A stretch of 64,000 nucleotides of DNA, from contig NC_080675.1 of NCBI RefSeq assembly GCF_030445035.2, positions 64,248,544 to 64,312,543 of the forward strand, read 5' to 3'. A program made the position numbers and the translations under genes. Every line of letters starts with the position of its first letter. The stretch's first letter is position 1. The stretch is from Dasypus novemcinctus (lineage: Eukaryota > Chordata > Mammalia > Cingulata > Dasypodidae). The notes under the pieces were generated by a model. The model did not search any database, was not told the DNA's origin, and saw only the letters and a program-made list of their open reading frames with translations. Below, one piece after another: positions 11,096-22,935 of the stretch.

Positions 11096-12225
11096 CCTCA
11101 TACCAGCAGAGGCATCAACAGGAACAGCCACAGCCTGCACCCTCTCTTTCCTATCCACCCTCCACCTGCCCAGGGGTATCACTCCCCTTTCCTCCTCCTC
11201 CTCCTCCATACTTATTCCTCCTCTGCTCGCTGACCTGTGGGGGACCTCCCTAGTCTTCACTCCTGCCCCTATTGTTCTGCCCTTCCCCTTCCTGCTGGCT
11301 ACCTTCCAGCCCTGTCCACTTCAACCAGTTCCCCTTTTCCTGACAGTCACCCTGAGCCTGCAGTTTTGGCCACCAGTGGCCTAAGACTTGACCACTCAAA
11401 GTCCAGCTTCCCAGAACATCCCTGAACATGGACATCCATGTCATTGAAGGAGGTTTTAATGTCTCTCTCACCATCCAGCTACTTATGCAAGGAAAAGAAG
11501 TTGGCAGTATCATCAGAAGGAGAGCAGAATCACTTAGGAAGATGTTCCAGGAAGTGGAGCACACATCAACATCTTAGAAAGAAATTGTCTTGAGAGAATT
11601 ATCACATTGGCTGGACCCACCAATGCCATCTTTAAAGCCTTTGCTATGATCATTGACAAACTAGAAGACATCAGTTCTACAACTAACAGCATAGCTGCCA
11701 GAAGACCCTCAGTCACCCTGAAGCTTGTGGTCCCTGCCAGTCAGTGTGGCTCTCTCACTGGGAAAGGTAGTTACAAGACCAAGGAAATACCAGGGTACAG
11801 GGGCTCAGGTCCAGGTGGCAGAGGATATGATCCCCAGCTCAACTTATTGAGCCATCATTATTGCTGGCATTCCACAATCCATAATTTAGTGTGTCAAACA
11901 AACCTGTGTAGTCACATTGGAGACTCTCTCCCAGTCTCCCCCAGAAGAACGTGACCAGTTCTCTGGTTCTCTTTGCAGGTGGTCAAAAGAGGTACAGGCA
12001 GTGACAGTGACAGCTTTCCCCACACCACCATGCTCATTTGCCTCAACCTTAACCTCAAGGGGCTGCTTCTAGAATCCTCTACCATTCAAAGAATGTATGA
12101 CATTCCACAGCCAGATTTGAAAAAGCTGTACCAGTTGGTGATGCAACAGTCTCATGTTCCTATGATGCAAGGCAACACCAGATTCAGTGCTGGTTTGGAT
12201 GCTTCTGCTCAGACTACTTCTCATG
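11096..12225 (+). pseudogene. PCBP2: PCBP2 processed pseudogene, 3'-truncated
   Basis: Poly(rC)-binding protein 2 is an RNA-binding protein with three KH domains. Here an intronless copy starts with about 330 bp of CT-rich 5' UTR, then ATG at 11428 reading MDIHVIEGGFNVSLTIQLL. KH1 is recognisable but its GxxG loop is changed (SIIRRRAE); a TAG follows near 11576. KH2 reads QCGSLTGKGSYKTKEI, again a damaged loop, and frameshifts follow. The last part (IPQPDLKKLYQLV, GLDASAQTTSHE) is PCBP2- and not PCBP1-like. The copy stops at TSHE, so KH3, the 3' UTR and the poly(A) are absent; the next bases are L1 ORF2. Lack of introns marks it as a retrocopy. It cannot make a protein. Confidence 0.9.
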
Positions 12226-15050
12226 AAGACTCATGAGAGAGAGAAGACACAAATAATCAAAATGAATTTGGGACCATTACTTCTACTCTTACAGAAATAA
12301 AAAGAATTATAAAAGAATACAATGAAAAATTGCATACCATCAAATTAGATAACCTACATGAAATGGACAAATTCCTAAAAACACATAAACAAGTATAACT
12401 GACTCAGGAAGAAATAGTCTGAACTGACCTACAAGTAAAGAGATTTGATCTGTAATAAAAATGCTCCCAACAAAGAAAATTTCAGAAACAGATAGCTTTA
12501 CTGGTAGATTCAATCTATCATTTTAAAAAAGAATGAACAACAATGCTTCTCAAACTTTTCCATTCTGTGAAGTCAGTAAATCAAATCCATATGAAAGATC
12601 ATAAAAAAACAAAATTATAGACCAATATTATGAATATAGATTAAAAATCCTCAACAAAATACTAGAAAACTGAATCCAACAGCACACTAAAAAGGATTAT
12701 ATTCCATGACCTATTGAGATTTAACCCAGGAAAGGGAGGGTGGTAGAACATTAAAAAAAATCAGTGAATATAATACATACATTAATAGTATGAGGGAAAA
12801 TAAACAGAAGATCATCTCAATTGTATCAGAAAAAGCATTTGACAAAATCAAACACTATTTGATGAAAAGGGCACCCAAAAACTCAAAATATAAATTATCT
12901 TCCTAAATGTGATAAATTACATTTATAAAAAAAAACTCCAGGTAACATAATGTTCAATGGTGAAAGACTGAAAGCTTTCCCTCTTCCATCAGGAACAAGA
13001 TGAGGCTATGCACTTTTACTATGATTATTTGACATTATACTGGTAGTTCTACCAGAGCAATTAGGAAAACAACAACAACAACAACACAAAAGCATCCTGA
13101 CTGTAAAGGAAGAAATAAACTGTCTGTGAAGATTACATGATCCTAGATAACTAGAAAATCCCATAGAATCCACAATATAACAGTAAATCGAATAAACCAG
13201 TTCAACCAAGTTGCCAAGTATATGATCAACACACAGAATTCTCCATTTCTATATATCAGCATTGAATTAAGAAAATTTCATTTAAAATTACGTTCAAATA
13301 ATAAAATACCTAGAAATAAATTTAACTAAGGAGGTGAAGGGCTTGTACAAAGAAAACTACAAATCATTTCTAAAAGAAATTAAAGATAAATGGAAGGACC
13401 TCCTAAGTTCATGGGTTGGAAGACATAATATCATTGAGATGTCAATATTACCCAAAGCAATCTACAGATTCAATGCAATGCCTATCATAATTCATAATGG
13501 AAAATTAATCTTCAAATACTTACAGAATTGCAAAGGACCTTAAATAGCCAAAACAATCTAGAAAAAGAACAAAGTTGGAGGCTCACATTTCCCAATATAC
13601 AAACTTACACAAAGTTACAATAATCAAAATAGTATTGTACTGGCCTAATGGTAGGCATAAAATAATAGAATTGTGAATCCAGAAATAAACCTGTAATCAA
13701 TTCATTTTTACCAGACTTCCAGAACCATTCAACAGGAAAAAATAATATCTCCAATAAAGGGTGCTAGGACAACTGGATATCTATATACAAAAAAAATGAA
13801 GTTGGATCCTTTCTTTATAAAGCATACAAAAACTAACTCAAAAAGGAACAATAATTAAAATATAAAACCTTTAACTGCAAATTTCTTTAGCGAAAATTTA
13901 GAAGTAGTTGTTCATGGACTTGGATTTGGAATGGAGCCTTAGATTTGACACTAAATAATGAGCAACAACAAAAATTATAGATCAACTGGATTTCATCAAA
14001 ATTTAAAAATTTGCATGTGAAAGGACATTACCAAGAAAGGAAAAATAAACCTACTGAATGAGAAAATATTTGCAGATCATGTATCTGTTAAGGACCGAGT
14101 ATGGAGAATATATAAAGAACTGTTACAATTCAACAACACGAAGACAAGTAACCCAATATAAAAATGGGAAAAAGACTTGACAGAGTTCTACAAAGATAAA
14201 CAAATGGCCAACAAAAGCATGGAAAGATGTTCAAAATCATTAATCACTAGGGAAATGTAAATCAAAATCACAGTGAGGTGCCATTTCACACACCCACTTA
14301 AATGAACATTTTTTTTAATAAAGGAAAATAAAAAGTATTTAGTAGTATGTGAAGACACTAGAACCTCTGCACATTGTTAGCAGGAATGCAAAATTGTCCA
14401 ACCATTGTGTAACATAGTTTAGTAGTTCCTTGAAAGGGTAAACATAGAAATACCATATGACCCCTCAATTTTACTCCTAGTTATATATCCACACGGACTG
14501 AAAGCAGGTTTTGAGACAAGTACATGTGCATGCATGTTATATTAGCATTATTCATGAGAGTCCGAAGGTGGAAACTGATACACGGTTACAAAGATGATAA
14601 ACCTCTTAGATATGTTGCAGTTATGCTCCTAGGTATTTACCAAACTGATTTGAAAAATTTCATCCATACAAAAACATGCATGCAAATGTTTACAGCAGCT
14701 TTGTTTAGAATCACCAAAAACTGGAAATAATCAAAATGGCCTTCAATAAGTGAAATAAGTGAATGGATAAATCTATAGTACATCCGCACAATGAAAGAAA
14801 AAAAGAAAAAAGAACAAGGAAGGAAGGAAGGAAGGAAGGAAGGAAATGGAGGAAACGTAAATGCATGTTGTCCAGTGAAAGAAGCCAGTCTGAAAATGTT
14901 ACATACTATGTGATTCCAACCATTTGACCATATTTAACAAAATTTAAAACACCTTAAGTAATAGATACCCATAAAAATAAAGAAACAAGAAATCATTGAT
15001 GGGGGTCTCTAGGCCTCTAAAACATTTTGTGTCTAGATATTGGATTTTTA
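12226..15050 (+). mobile_element. Old L1, ORF2 RT region to 3' end
   Basis: The L1 text starts at about AGACTCATGAGAGAGAGAAG and runs through degraded RT and C-terminal ORF2 to roughly 15010-15050. Landmarks are ATTGTATCAGAAAAAGCATT (12819), AATGTTCAATGGTGAAAGAC (12948), TTCAATGCAATGCCTATCA (13469) and GACCCCTCAATTTTACTCC (14459). It begins a few hundred bases downstream, in ORF2 terms, of where the segment at 3334-4052 stops, so both are probably one element split by the younger L1 and the PCBP2 copy. No poly(A) remains. A short stretch around 14460-14590 is repeated in diverged form at 14610-14730. Confidence 0.7.
14791..14848 (+). repeat. Simple repeat (AAGG)n preceded by A/G-rich run
   Basis: GAAAGAAAAAAAG is followed by about seven uninterrupted AAGG units, inside the old L1's 3' part. 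It may have grown from A-rich L1 sequence. Confidence 0.95.
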
Positions 15051-16014
15051 TTTCATATGACATTTTAAGAAAAAATTAAAATAAATGAACATAGGAATTG
15101 CTTTCCTCCTTGACAGAATGGATAAGTTATTGCCTTTTAAAATTAATATAAATGTCTTATTTTAACAAAATAAAAGTAGTTCCATGGAAAGGTAACCTGA
15201 AAATGTTCAAAAGACTTAAAAGACACTTCCTACATTGAACAATGTTATTAAAATCTTTAATCTGATAAATATTTGAACTTAAGGTTTTAAATTTCAGAAC
15301 ACTATATTATTCACAGCTTTAATGAAACTTGCAGGTGTGTCATTGATAGAATAGTCTCTTAAATTCACCATGCCACCAATAAGTTGACATCTTTTTCTGT
15401 AGTTTTCCCCAAAATATCCAGGAAGCATAATTTATATTCATATTTTTTAAAATAAGAGGAAAATGGAACAGAAAAATACTGAGTTACTGCAGTAACCCAG
15501 GTTAAAAAAAACAACAAACAACCTGATTTTAAGTAACAGGCACGTCAAAAGATCCGGAGAGTCCTAGTCTTAAATTATCAAGAAGATATTCATATTTAAA
15601 TTTCATGAAGACACTTCAAAAAGTTTAGATAGATAAATTATACTTTATAAGTTTTATAGACTCAAAAATACATTTGATGTTAAAATGAGCACTGTATTAT
15701 TCTCTTTAAAAGCATTCTTTAAGGATATAAAAGACAGGAAAAGTGAGAGTTCAGAATATATTTTGCCTTTAAATATTTGACTATGGAATCATGTAAGTTT
15801 TTTCCATATTCAAAAATAAAATAAAATTTAAATGAACAATACCTCTCACTATGGATATTCAAAATCTTTCTTTGCTCTCTGGTTTCAAAACACAGTTGAT
15901 TGTTCATCATTAGATGCATAAATTTGAAGAACCTAAAAATATGGCAAGAAATTTCGACTTCAGAAGTCATTTTTTTCCTAATATTCTTTTGTTATTTTCA
16001 GACAATTCATGTGA
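15051..16014. other. AT-rich DNA without recognised features
   Basis: I see no gene or clear repeat. Short A/T runs only; the left edge may still hold eroded L1 3' UTR. Confidence 0.5.
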
Positions 16015-16970
16015 ATTGAAGTATAAGGAAATACATGTTTCTCTAACTGCCATAGATAGTGATTCCTCTGATAGATCCACGCAGTCAGTTGAAAACCTTC
16101 TAGAAAGTATTCACCTCTCTAGATGCAGTTAAGAACATTTGTGATTCATGGGAAGAAGTCAAAATTTCTACAGTAACAGGAGTTTGGCTAAAATTGATTC
16201 TAGAGCTCTTGGTTGATTTTGAGGGGATCAAGATTTCAGTGGAGGAAGTTAACTGCAGGTGTGGAAATGGCAAGAGAACTAAGAGTATTAATAGAAAATG
16301 TATTAATAGAAGTATTAATAGAAGATGTGACGGAATTGCTGCCATCTCATGATAAAATTTGAATGGGTGAGGAGTAACATCTTACTCATGAGCAAAGAAA
16401 GTGTTTTCTTGAGGTGGAATCTACTCCTGGTGAAGATGCTGTGAGCATTATTAAAATGACAACAAAGGATTTAGAATATTACATCAACTTTATTGGTAAA
16501 GCAGTGGCAGGGTTTGAGAGGATTGATTCCAACTTTGAAAGAAGTTCTCTTTTGCATAAAATGTTATCAAACAGCACAACATGCTACAGAGAAATCGTTC
16601 ATGAAAGGGTCAATTGTTGTGACAAACTTCCTTGTTGTCTCATTTTAAGTAATTACCAGAGTCACTTCAAACTTCAGCAGCAAATTCCTTCATCAGTCAG
16701 CACTTCTAACATCTAGGCAAGACCCTTCATAGTAAAATGATTATGGCTTACTGAAGGCATTATTTAACAATAAAGTAATTTTAATTTAAGGTGTGGATAT
16801 TGTCTTTTAGACATAATGTTATTGCACACTTAATAGTCTACATTATACTGTAAAGAGAACTTTTATATGCACTGGGGGAAAAAAAGAAGTGTACGACTCA
16901 TTTTATAGTGATATTTGCTTTATCCTGATGCCCTGGAAATAAATCTGCAATATCTCTGAGGCATGCGTAT
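16015..16970 (+). mobile_element. Tigger1-type DNA transposon, 3' part with one terminal repeat
   Basis: The sequence follows the last third of the Tigger1 (Tc1/mariner superfamily) transposase and 3' UTR: CATAGATAGTGATTCCTCTG, TGGAATCTACTCCTGGTGAA, GATTTAGAATATTACATCAA, then TTAGACATAATGTTATTGCA. The right inverted terminal repeat reads CTGCAATATCTCTGAGGCAT (16945-16964), followed by TA-containing target sequence. Transposase normally cuts and pastes the element at TA sites. Here only the C-terminal part remains, with stops and frameshifts, and the 5' two thirds are absent. Confidence 0.88.
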
Positions 16971-18286
16971 GTGTGTAGAAGCAAAAAATTAAGAGAAGGG
17001 AAATAAACTTTAAAAATTTCTCTTTGTTATTATTTCCTAAACCATGGGTCACTCCCCAGAAGAAAGTATATCTGCTTCTTTTGTTTATTTTTCCTGGTAA
17101 TGGTTTCTTCTTTTCAACATTCCTAAATAAAATCTTCATACCTCTGTATCCTAGAGATTTGTGTTTTCACTATACCCTATTAAGCTACCTAAAAGAATAT
17201 AGTTCGTCATTACCCCATCACCCTGTCAGCCTAATTGTTTTCATGACTTTTACTTTTTTAAAAAACAAAACATTAAACTTAAATCTCTCAATTTTCCCCC
17301 ATTGATTTCAAAGACATCTGCACATACAAAAGACAAATAATTTACAGTCTCCCCATTTCTCTTCAAATGTCATCATCTGCTCCATCTCCCAATATATTAG
17401 AGTATCCTTATTTATCAGTTTATGTTATTTTCATTTTAAATTGTAATTTGGATTTTCATGCTTTTTCTAAATGCAAATGGTAAAATGGTAAAGCAATAGA
17501 CAAAATTTATAATCTTATATTTATTTTTAAAATGTTCACTGATGAACCAGTTTGTGTGATGGATTCCTGGGGAAATTATAATTCTATTTTAAAGACTCTG
17601 TGGAGTTTAGAGTGAAATGTTCAAAGCAACAAGGATAATGGATAGTTGTTTTTCTTATATTACATCTATGATCAAAACATTGTCTTACTTCAGTTTGATT
17701 CATAGTCAGTCTATATTGCAAACTTTTGTGATTTTATTACCATTTTGAATTGCTTTTCTGTTGGAAAGACCTTAATAAACAGCATCAACTTTTAAATAAC
17801 ACATTTTGTTGAATGCTCTGAAATTATTTTATTTTACCCATGTACTTGATTGGTAATCTTGCTGGGTACACTGCCCCATTCTTATTTTTTATTCAGTGTT
17901 TTTTAATAAGAACTCTTTTTTTCTATGATTTTGAAATGAGCATATATTTAGGTATGGGATTATGGTTTCTTTTTCATTTACCATGAAAAATCACCTAATT
18001 TCTATCCCTCTTCAATCTCCTGTTCTATGTATCCGTTATGCATTTTTGTTTGGCTTCTAAGCTATGACTTCTTTAATAATATTAATTGATAGTGTGATCC
18101 TCTTATTTTCATTAAACCAGAAAATCACATAAATACCTGTTCATGATGAATCCCTCCTGTGCCCAGCACTTTCATAATTATATTTCCTTTTGTTTTGTTT
18201 CACAGTAACTTCATTGTCTTTTTTTTCTCCTTGGTGGGAGGTAAGATAAGCAAATAAATGTCCTAATTTACTATGCTGAACTTATT
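16971..18286. other. AT-rich DNA, nothing firmly recognised
   Basis: T-rich on the plus strand. A weak resemblance to antisense old L1 (TGGTAATCTTGCTGGGTACA near 17850) is too slight to call. Confidence 0.45.
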
Positions 18287-18291
18287 ATATA

Positions 18292-18336
<45 letters not shown>
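18287..18336 (+). repeat. (GT)n(TA)n compound microsatellite
   Basis: About seven GT/TG units pass directly into about fifteen TA units. A shorter related tract (GTGTATATATATATGTATGTG) lies at about 18370-18390. Confidence 0.97.
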
Positions 18337-18340
<4 letters not shown>

Positions 18341-18474
18341 TCATATATTTATTTTTCCATACATGCATGTGTATATATATATGTATGTGTATTTATGAAG
18401 TCTAGTTCTGGATGCACGACATTCCATTTCAATTGTGTGACTCATGAATCTCTAAGCTACGGTCTGTGAAGAGT

Positions 18475-18668
18475 GGACAGTTTAGTTGAAACGGGCTTGA
18501 ATTCAAATTTTGCTCTATCCTTTATCAGATGTGTGCCCTTGGGTAAATGATTAGCTTTATAGAATTTACTGTCCTGAAAAATGGAAGAAAATATCATAGC
18601 CAATACAAATGGCTGTTGAATGTGCAAAAAGTGCTTAGCTCAGTTCCTTGACACATTGAATGTGAATG
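18475..18668 (+). mobile_element. MIR SINE fragment
   Basis: It follows the MIR consensus layout: GGGCTTGAATTCAAATTTTG, TGTGCCCTTGGGTAAATGAT, TTTACTGTCCTGAAAAATGG and GTGCTTAGCTCAGTTCCTTG in the right order and spacing. MIRs are ancient tRNA-derived SINEs shared by all mammals. Confidence 0.8.
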
Positions 18669-19559
18669 TTTGCAGTAGCCTTAAGAATTTCTTGTCATAA
18701 TCTGCTAGAGAATTATTCAACTTGTGAGATCACATTCACATTCTTATTTCAAAATTTTAAATTCATTTTACTAATCAGTCTCTATTCAACCTAGACATTA
18801 TTATACATATCCATGATATTCTTTCATATGAGTTACTGAAAACGTCTTTCTTTTTTGTTCTCCATTCACTATGCTATTAAACATTATGTGTAGGATATGT
18901 TTTTAGGATTTTGTTTATTTATTTTCTGTCCTTTCAACCCTCATATTTTTGTTAGAAATCTTTAGTAAGCAGGTTAGTTTGTATATTGGCAAGCAAATAT
19001 TTCCAAAGGTGACAAGATGAATTTTAACCCTTTTAATATCATACACCATTTTCCAGAAACCAGAATCAGTAACTGCCATATAAAATCCACCCTGAAGAAT
19101 AGCTTGCAGTGCCACTGTGCCCTCAGATCCTTCCTTTGCTTATGCAGGATATTAGTCATGACCAGTCACTACTTCAGTGATTAACAATTTTTATTTTCAG
19201 AAAGAGCCTCATTACTTTTCACCTTGCTGAGTGTGTATTTCTTCTTTTCTCTTTGTGCACGTTCTTCCACTACACTTCATAAATGTTTTGTCTCTGTTCT
19301 CACCCTATCACTTTCTTTCCTCCATTATTTCTTCCAGTCTTCATGCTTTGAATGAGGTCAGAGCTCATAATGCTTTTCTTTGTGTCCTCTCACTTCATTC
19401 TTAGTAAGCAGATCTCTTTGCATTTAGAGCACAGATAATTGGTGAGTGCCTTGAACTGGAAGCCATTTACAGCAGAACACTTTATGTTTTTCAGAAATAT
19501 GTCCCAAAGAACCCAAATCACCTAAGTATCCAGAAATATTGTCCCTTGTGGCTATCCCT
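18669..19559. other. Intergenic DNA, nothing recognised
   Basis: Mixed AT-rich sequence. No gene or repeat that I can support. Confidence 0.45.
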
Positions 19560-19745
19560 GGAAATCCCCCTGCAAACTACTGCTGCAGCTTGTAGAATTT
19601 GCACACTTTATAGCAAACTCGCAGGGTTAATTAGCTTCTAGCGAGGCTTGATGAATTGACATAATTTATGGAGGCTTGATATCAGCTGCAACTTTTCCAA
19701 CAAGTACTCAATCAAATAAATTTTATTTGAATGGTTGATTTTACA
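19560..19745. promoter_or_regulatory. Candidate conserved non-coding block
   Basis: This stretch has balanced composition and no repeat signature in AT-rich surroundings. It holds TTAATTAG (19627-19634), a homeodomain-type core, and two copies of GAGGCTTGAT (19643-19652 and 19671-19680) 28 bp apart. This is pattern recognition only; no conservation data were available. Confidence 0.25.
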
Positions 19746-22700
19746 TCTTTTTGGAAGTGGATCTTACAGCATGTAAGTGTCATAAACGTTCTTTGTGCAG
19801 GAGGCCCTATTTTTTTAAACAATAGTTCCCTGGGGTGAAATTAATAACTTTATCCTTCATCATTAAGAAATTGTTTAGGAGAAATATGATTTGCTTTTTT
19901 AACAATGGCAAGAGAAAAAGCAGGGCAACAGATAGAGAGACTATTGCAATTATATAGGCAAAATATGATGGTTTGGACTAGTTTGTAGGAATTAGTGATA
20001 GCAAGAATAAGTGGCATGCCATTCACTAATGGGTTCATGATTGAGTCTTTTGGCCCACTGTTATCTTCTTTGGTTATATTTTATAGGTTATATAATGCAA
20101 GGAATAGGAGACATCAGCCTGAAAAATGCAGAAATCATTCTTATCTTCTCAATCTATTTAATTTTGTCAATTAGCAAATTTATGAAATTTTCTCACCTGA
20201 GAAAGTTTTCATTTGTATCACAAAAGGCAAGACATGCATAGGCCTAAAACTTGACTGCAATTTTCTATTTCCTCTTGATTTCAGCTATAAAAATACAGAG
20301 TGGTCTGTCTCAGGAAGTAGTGAGCTCCCTGTCATTGTATTTGTCATACTCAGACAGGATATCTACTTGACAAAGATATTGCTCCAGGGATTGAAACAAT
20401 GACATGTTTTGGTCTCATATATTATGAGACTCTAGAATAAAAATATTTTTACTACCCTGCTCAAGACTCACAACATCTTTTACTCTGTTTATTTTTTATT
20501 TTATTTTTTCTGTCATAGAGTTCAGAACAGATGGGGCTGAGTGACCTGGAGGCCATGATAACATTGTGAGATCCAAGACCAGTGTTGTGCCTATGGCAGT
20601 AGGCAGGAATAGTAGCAATAACCCCAAATAGCAGTAAAGGTAGTGGGAGTTGAGTTACTGCCAGATACTGGTTTCCAGTCCAAATGTACTAGTATGTCAC
20701 CACCTGCCACAAGTGTTAAATGTTGCCAGCCCTTTAAGTTTGGGCAATCATATGTATTAGTAGGTTTCCTGTTTTTGATTGCCAACAGATTGACCGAAAT
20801 ACTATATTTTATCAAAATGTGGACTATTCTATGCTGTTACAATAATAATATCCAAAATATCTTATTTTCTTAACCTTTAAATTAAGTGTAAATATCATTC
20901 AGACAACAAGTCATGGCCTTTTAAAAATAAGAAAATATTGATACCTTCTTGTAATGATGACTTTTGTTATCAATAAAAAAGTATAGCTAGAATAAATTTT
21001 AAAATTCCCCTTTGTTTCAAAAGATCATTTTTCATTTGAATAAATTACCATTTACAGGAGTAAATGAATGTGTTAATAATATACCTATAGTATACTTTTA
21101 CGATATTTTATAGAACAAACCAGTCAACATTGTTGAAAACAACTTCTACTCTGCCTTTTCATTTGATGAAAGACTCAGAATGAAATTTGACTATTATATT
21201 GAAATAAATGTTAAAATGAAATTTTATTTTCTCACAAAGTTTAGAAAACAAGTAGTTTGAAATTCTGACATTCAAGAGCTTTATCTTCATGAAAGGAAAA
21301 TGAATTCAAAAGGGAGAGAATGCTAAGTAATGAATGAGTAATGTATCTCTTGTGAGTTTAAGAGATACCTTTTAATTTTTTTTCTGATTGAAACAAACCT
21401 GATGTTGAAAGTTTGCAGTTAGAAAACAATGAGTATGTTAAATCAACGATATTTCTCATATTGTCCAATGTCCATATCAATATAAATATTTTATCATTGA
21501 AAAGAAAATGACTATGTCCATATGTATATATCTTTGGCATTTAAAATGTTATTAAGAATACATAAAAATTATGCTACAAGGTAAAAAATGATAATGGCAA
21601 AAGGAGAAATTAGTAAAAGAGGTAAAGAAAGGTATTTTGGCAGCAATTCTTCAAAAGGCTCAGGAACTAAAGACTAGGTGAGTTCCTTCCATTCTTAAAA
21701 TGCAAGTATTGGGGAATTAGTTGGACATTTCCATTGTGAACTGAGCTCTGAGTGTGCATAACACCACCCAGCAGCAAGGTAATTGTAAAATAGGCAGAAC
21801 ATATTACTCTAGAAAGAGTTTTCAGTTACATTTGAGTAAGATTAATAATAATAATAATTTAACAACAACTTAAATTTTATGCCAACTTAAAATTTTCAAA
21901 TTCTTTCACAACTATCTCAAGAAAACTGAAGTTCTAGAGAATAAACATAATGTTCTTATGCATAAATGAGAAAAAATTAATGAAATATTAATAACTTGGA
22001 AATGCTTGGAGTCATAGAATTCTGAATTATAACATTTATTAGAACCAATCCCAAATTATTTTCTCAAAAATGTGTTAGCAGAAAATTTTCTAGGTTTCCT
22101 TATGTTTGCCTTGAGTATCTTCATTATTTATTTAGTAAGACATACAGCTGGATGAAAGTTTAAAATCACATTCCGTTGACTGACAATGTTGGAAAGTTGG
22201 CATAATTTGGCCATTCTAATGAGTTTTACCCCTCTTTATCTAATTCCATGTATGTATATTAATATTCTATTAAACTTAAATTTTAAAAAGATTAAAAATC
22301 ATAATTCTCATGTAAATTTACAATGGCTCCATGCCAAAATTTTAATCAGCTAATGAATTAATGAGGCTGTTTGAGGAAATAACCTTTTTTACCAGTTGTG
22401 GGATCAGGACCCTGAAATCCAGGTACCAAGTCATAGCATGTGAGCTAAAATAGTACATTTCCATAACCCACAAGGTAAAGAATGTCACAAAATTGCTGGT
22501 ATAGGTTGACAGCTCTAGCTCCAAATATAAAGTAAGAACTTGTTTCTTTATAGTGGGCTTACTATGCCTGACTGAATGAGAATCATCTCAAATGTAATGC
22601 TCTAGTTATGGGCTTCCTTACACAATCAATTTTTCTAAATAAATACAGCAAGTTGGAAGACTGATTTTTGTTGAATGCATGCAAATAACTATATTGCCAT

Positions 22701-22816
22701 AAAAAGTGAGGAACCTCAATAAATATGTTTCTGAATTTTTGGATGAGGGGAGAGAGGAGAAACAAGTTAGTGATAATCAGATACATTAAAAATATTTTAT
22801 TTCAGATTTTAAAAAC
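19746..22816. other. AT-rich intergenic DNA
   Basis: About 3 kb with short open frames of chance length only (up to 76 codons). I recognise no exon, RNA gene or clear repeat. An (ATA)n-like run lies at 21841-21858. Confidence 0.45.
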
Positions 22817-22907
22817 TTATTCTAGGGAAGTAGATGTGACTCCAGCAGTTGAGTGCCATCTTCCCACATGAGAGGTCCTGGGTTTGGTCCTGATGTCTCC
22901 TAAAAAA
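22817..22907 (+). mobile_element. Short tRNA-type SINE of the armadillo kind
   Basis: GGGAAGTAGATGTGACTCCAG is followed by a B-box-like GGTTTGGTCC (22881-22890), then CTCCTAAAAAAA. This is the short SINE form in which the tRNA-like head runs directly into the A tail, without the GC-rich body of the copies at 2910 and 8550. Possible target duplication: ATTTTAAAAAC (22807-22817 region) against ATTTTTAAAAAC (22908-22919), imperfect. Confidence 0.7.
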
Positions 22908-22935
22908 ATTTTTAAAAACACACATAAAAAACACA

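Noticed and set aside
11607-11954. 115-codon frame as an active PCBP-like gene
   Set aside because: It covers KH2 of PCBP2, but upstream stops, changed GxxG loops, frameshifts and loss of KH3 show a dead retrocopy.
16414-16716. 100-codon frame as a domesticated transposase
   Set aside because: It matches the C-terminal part of Tigger1 transposase without the DNA-binding or catalytic regions and is bounded by the decayed element.
17480-18240. Antisense old L1 fragment
   Set aside because: Only one short phrase (near 17850) resembles L1 text; too weak to annotate.
18287-18400. CRISPR-like or satellite array
   Set aside because: It is a simple GT/TA microsatellite with no spaced direct repeats.
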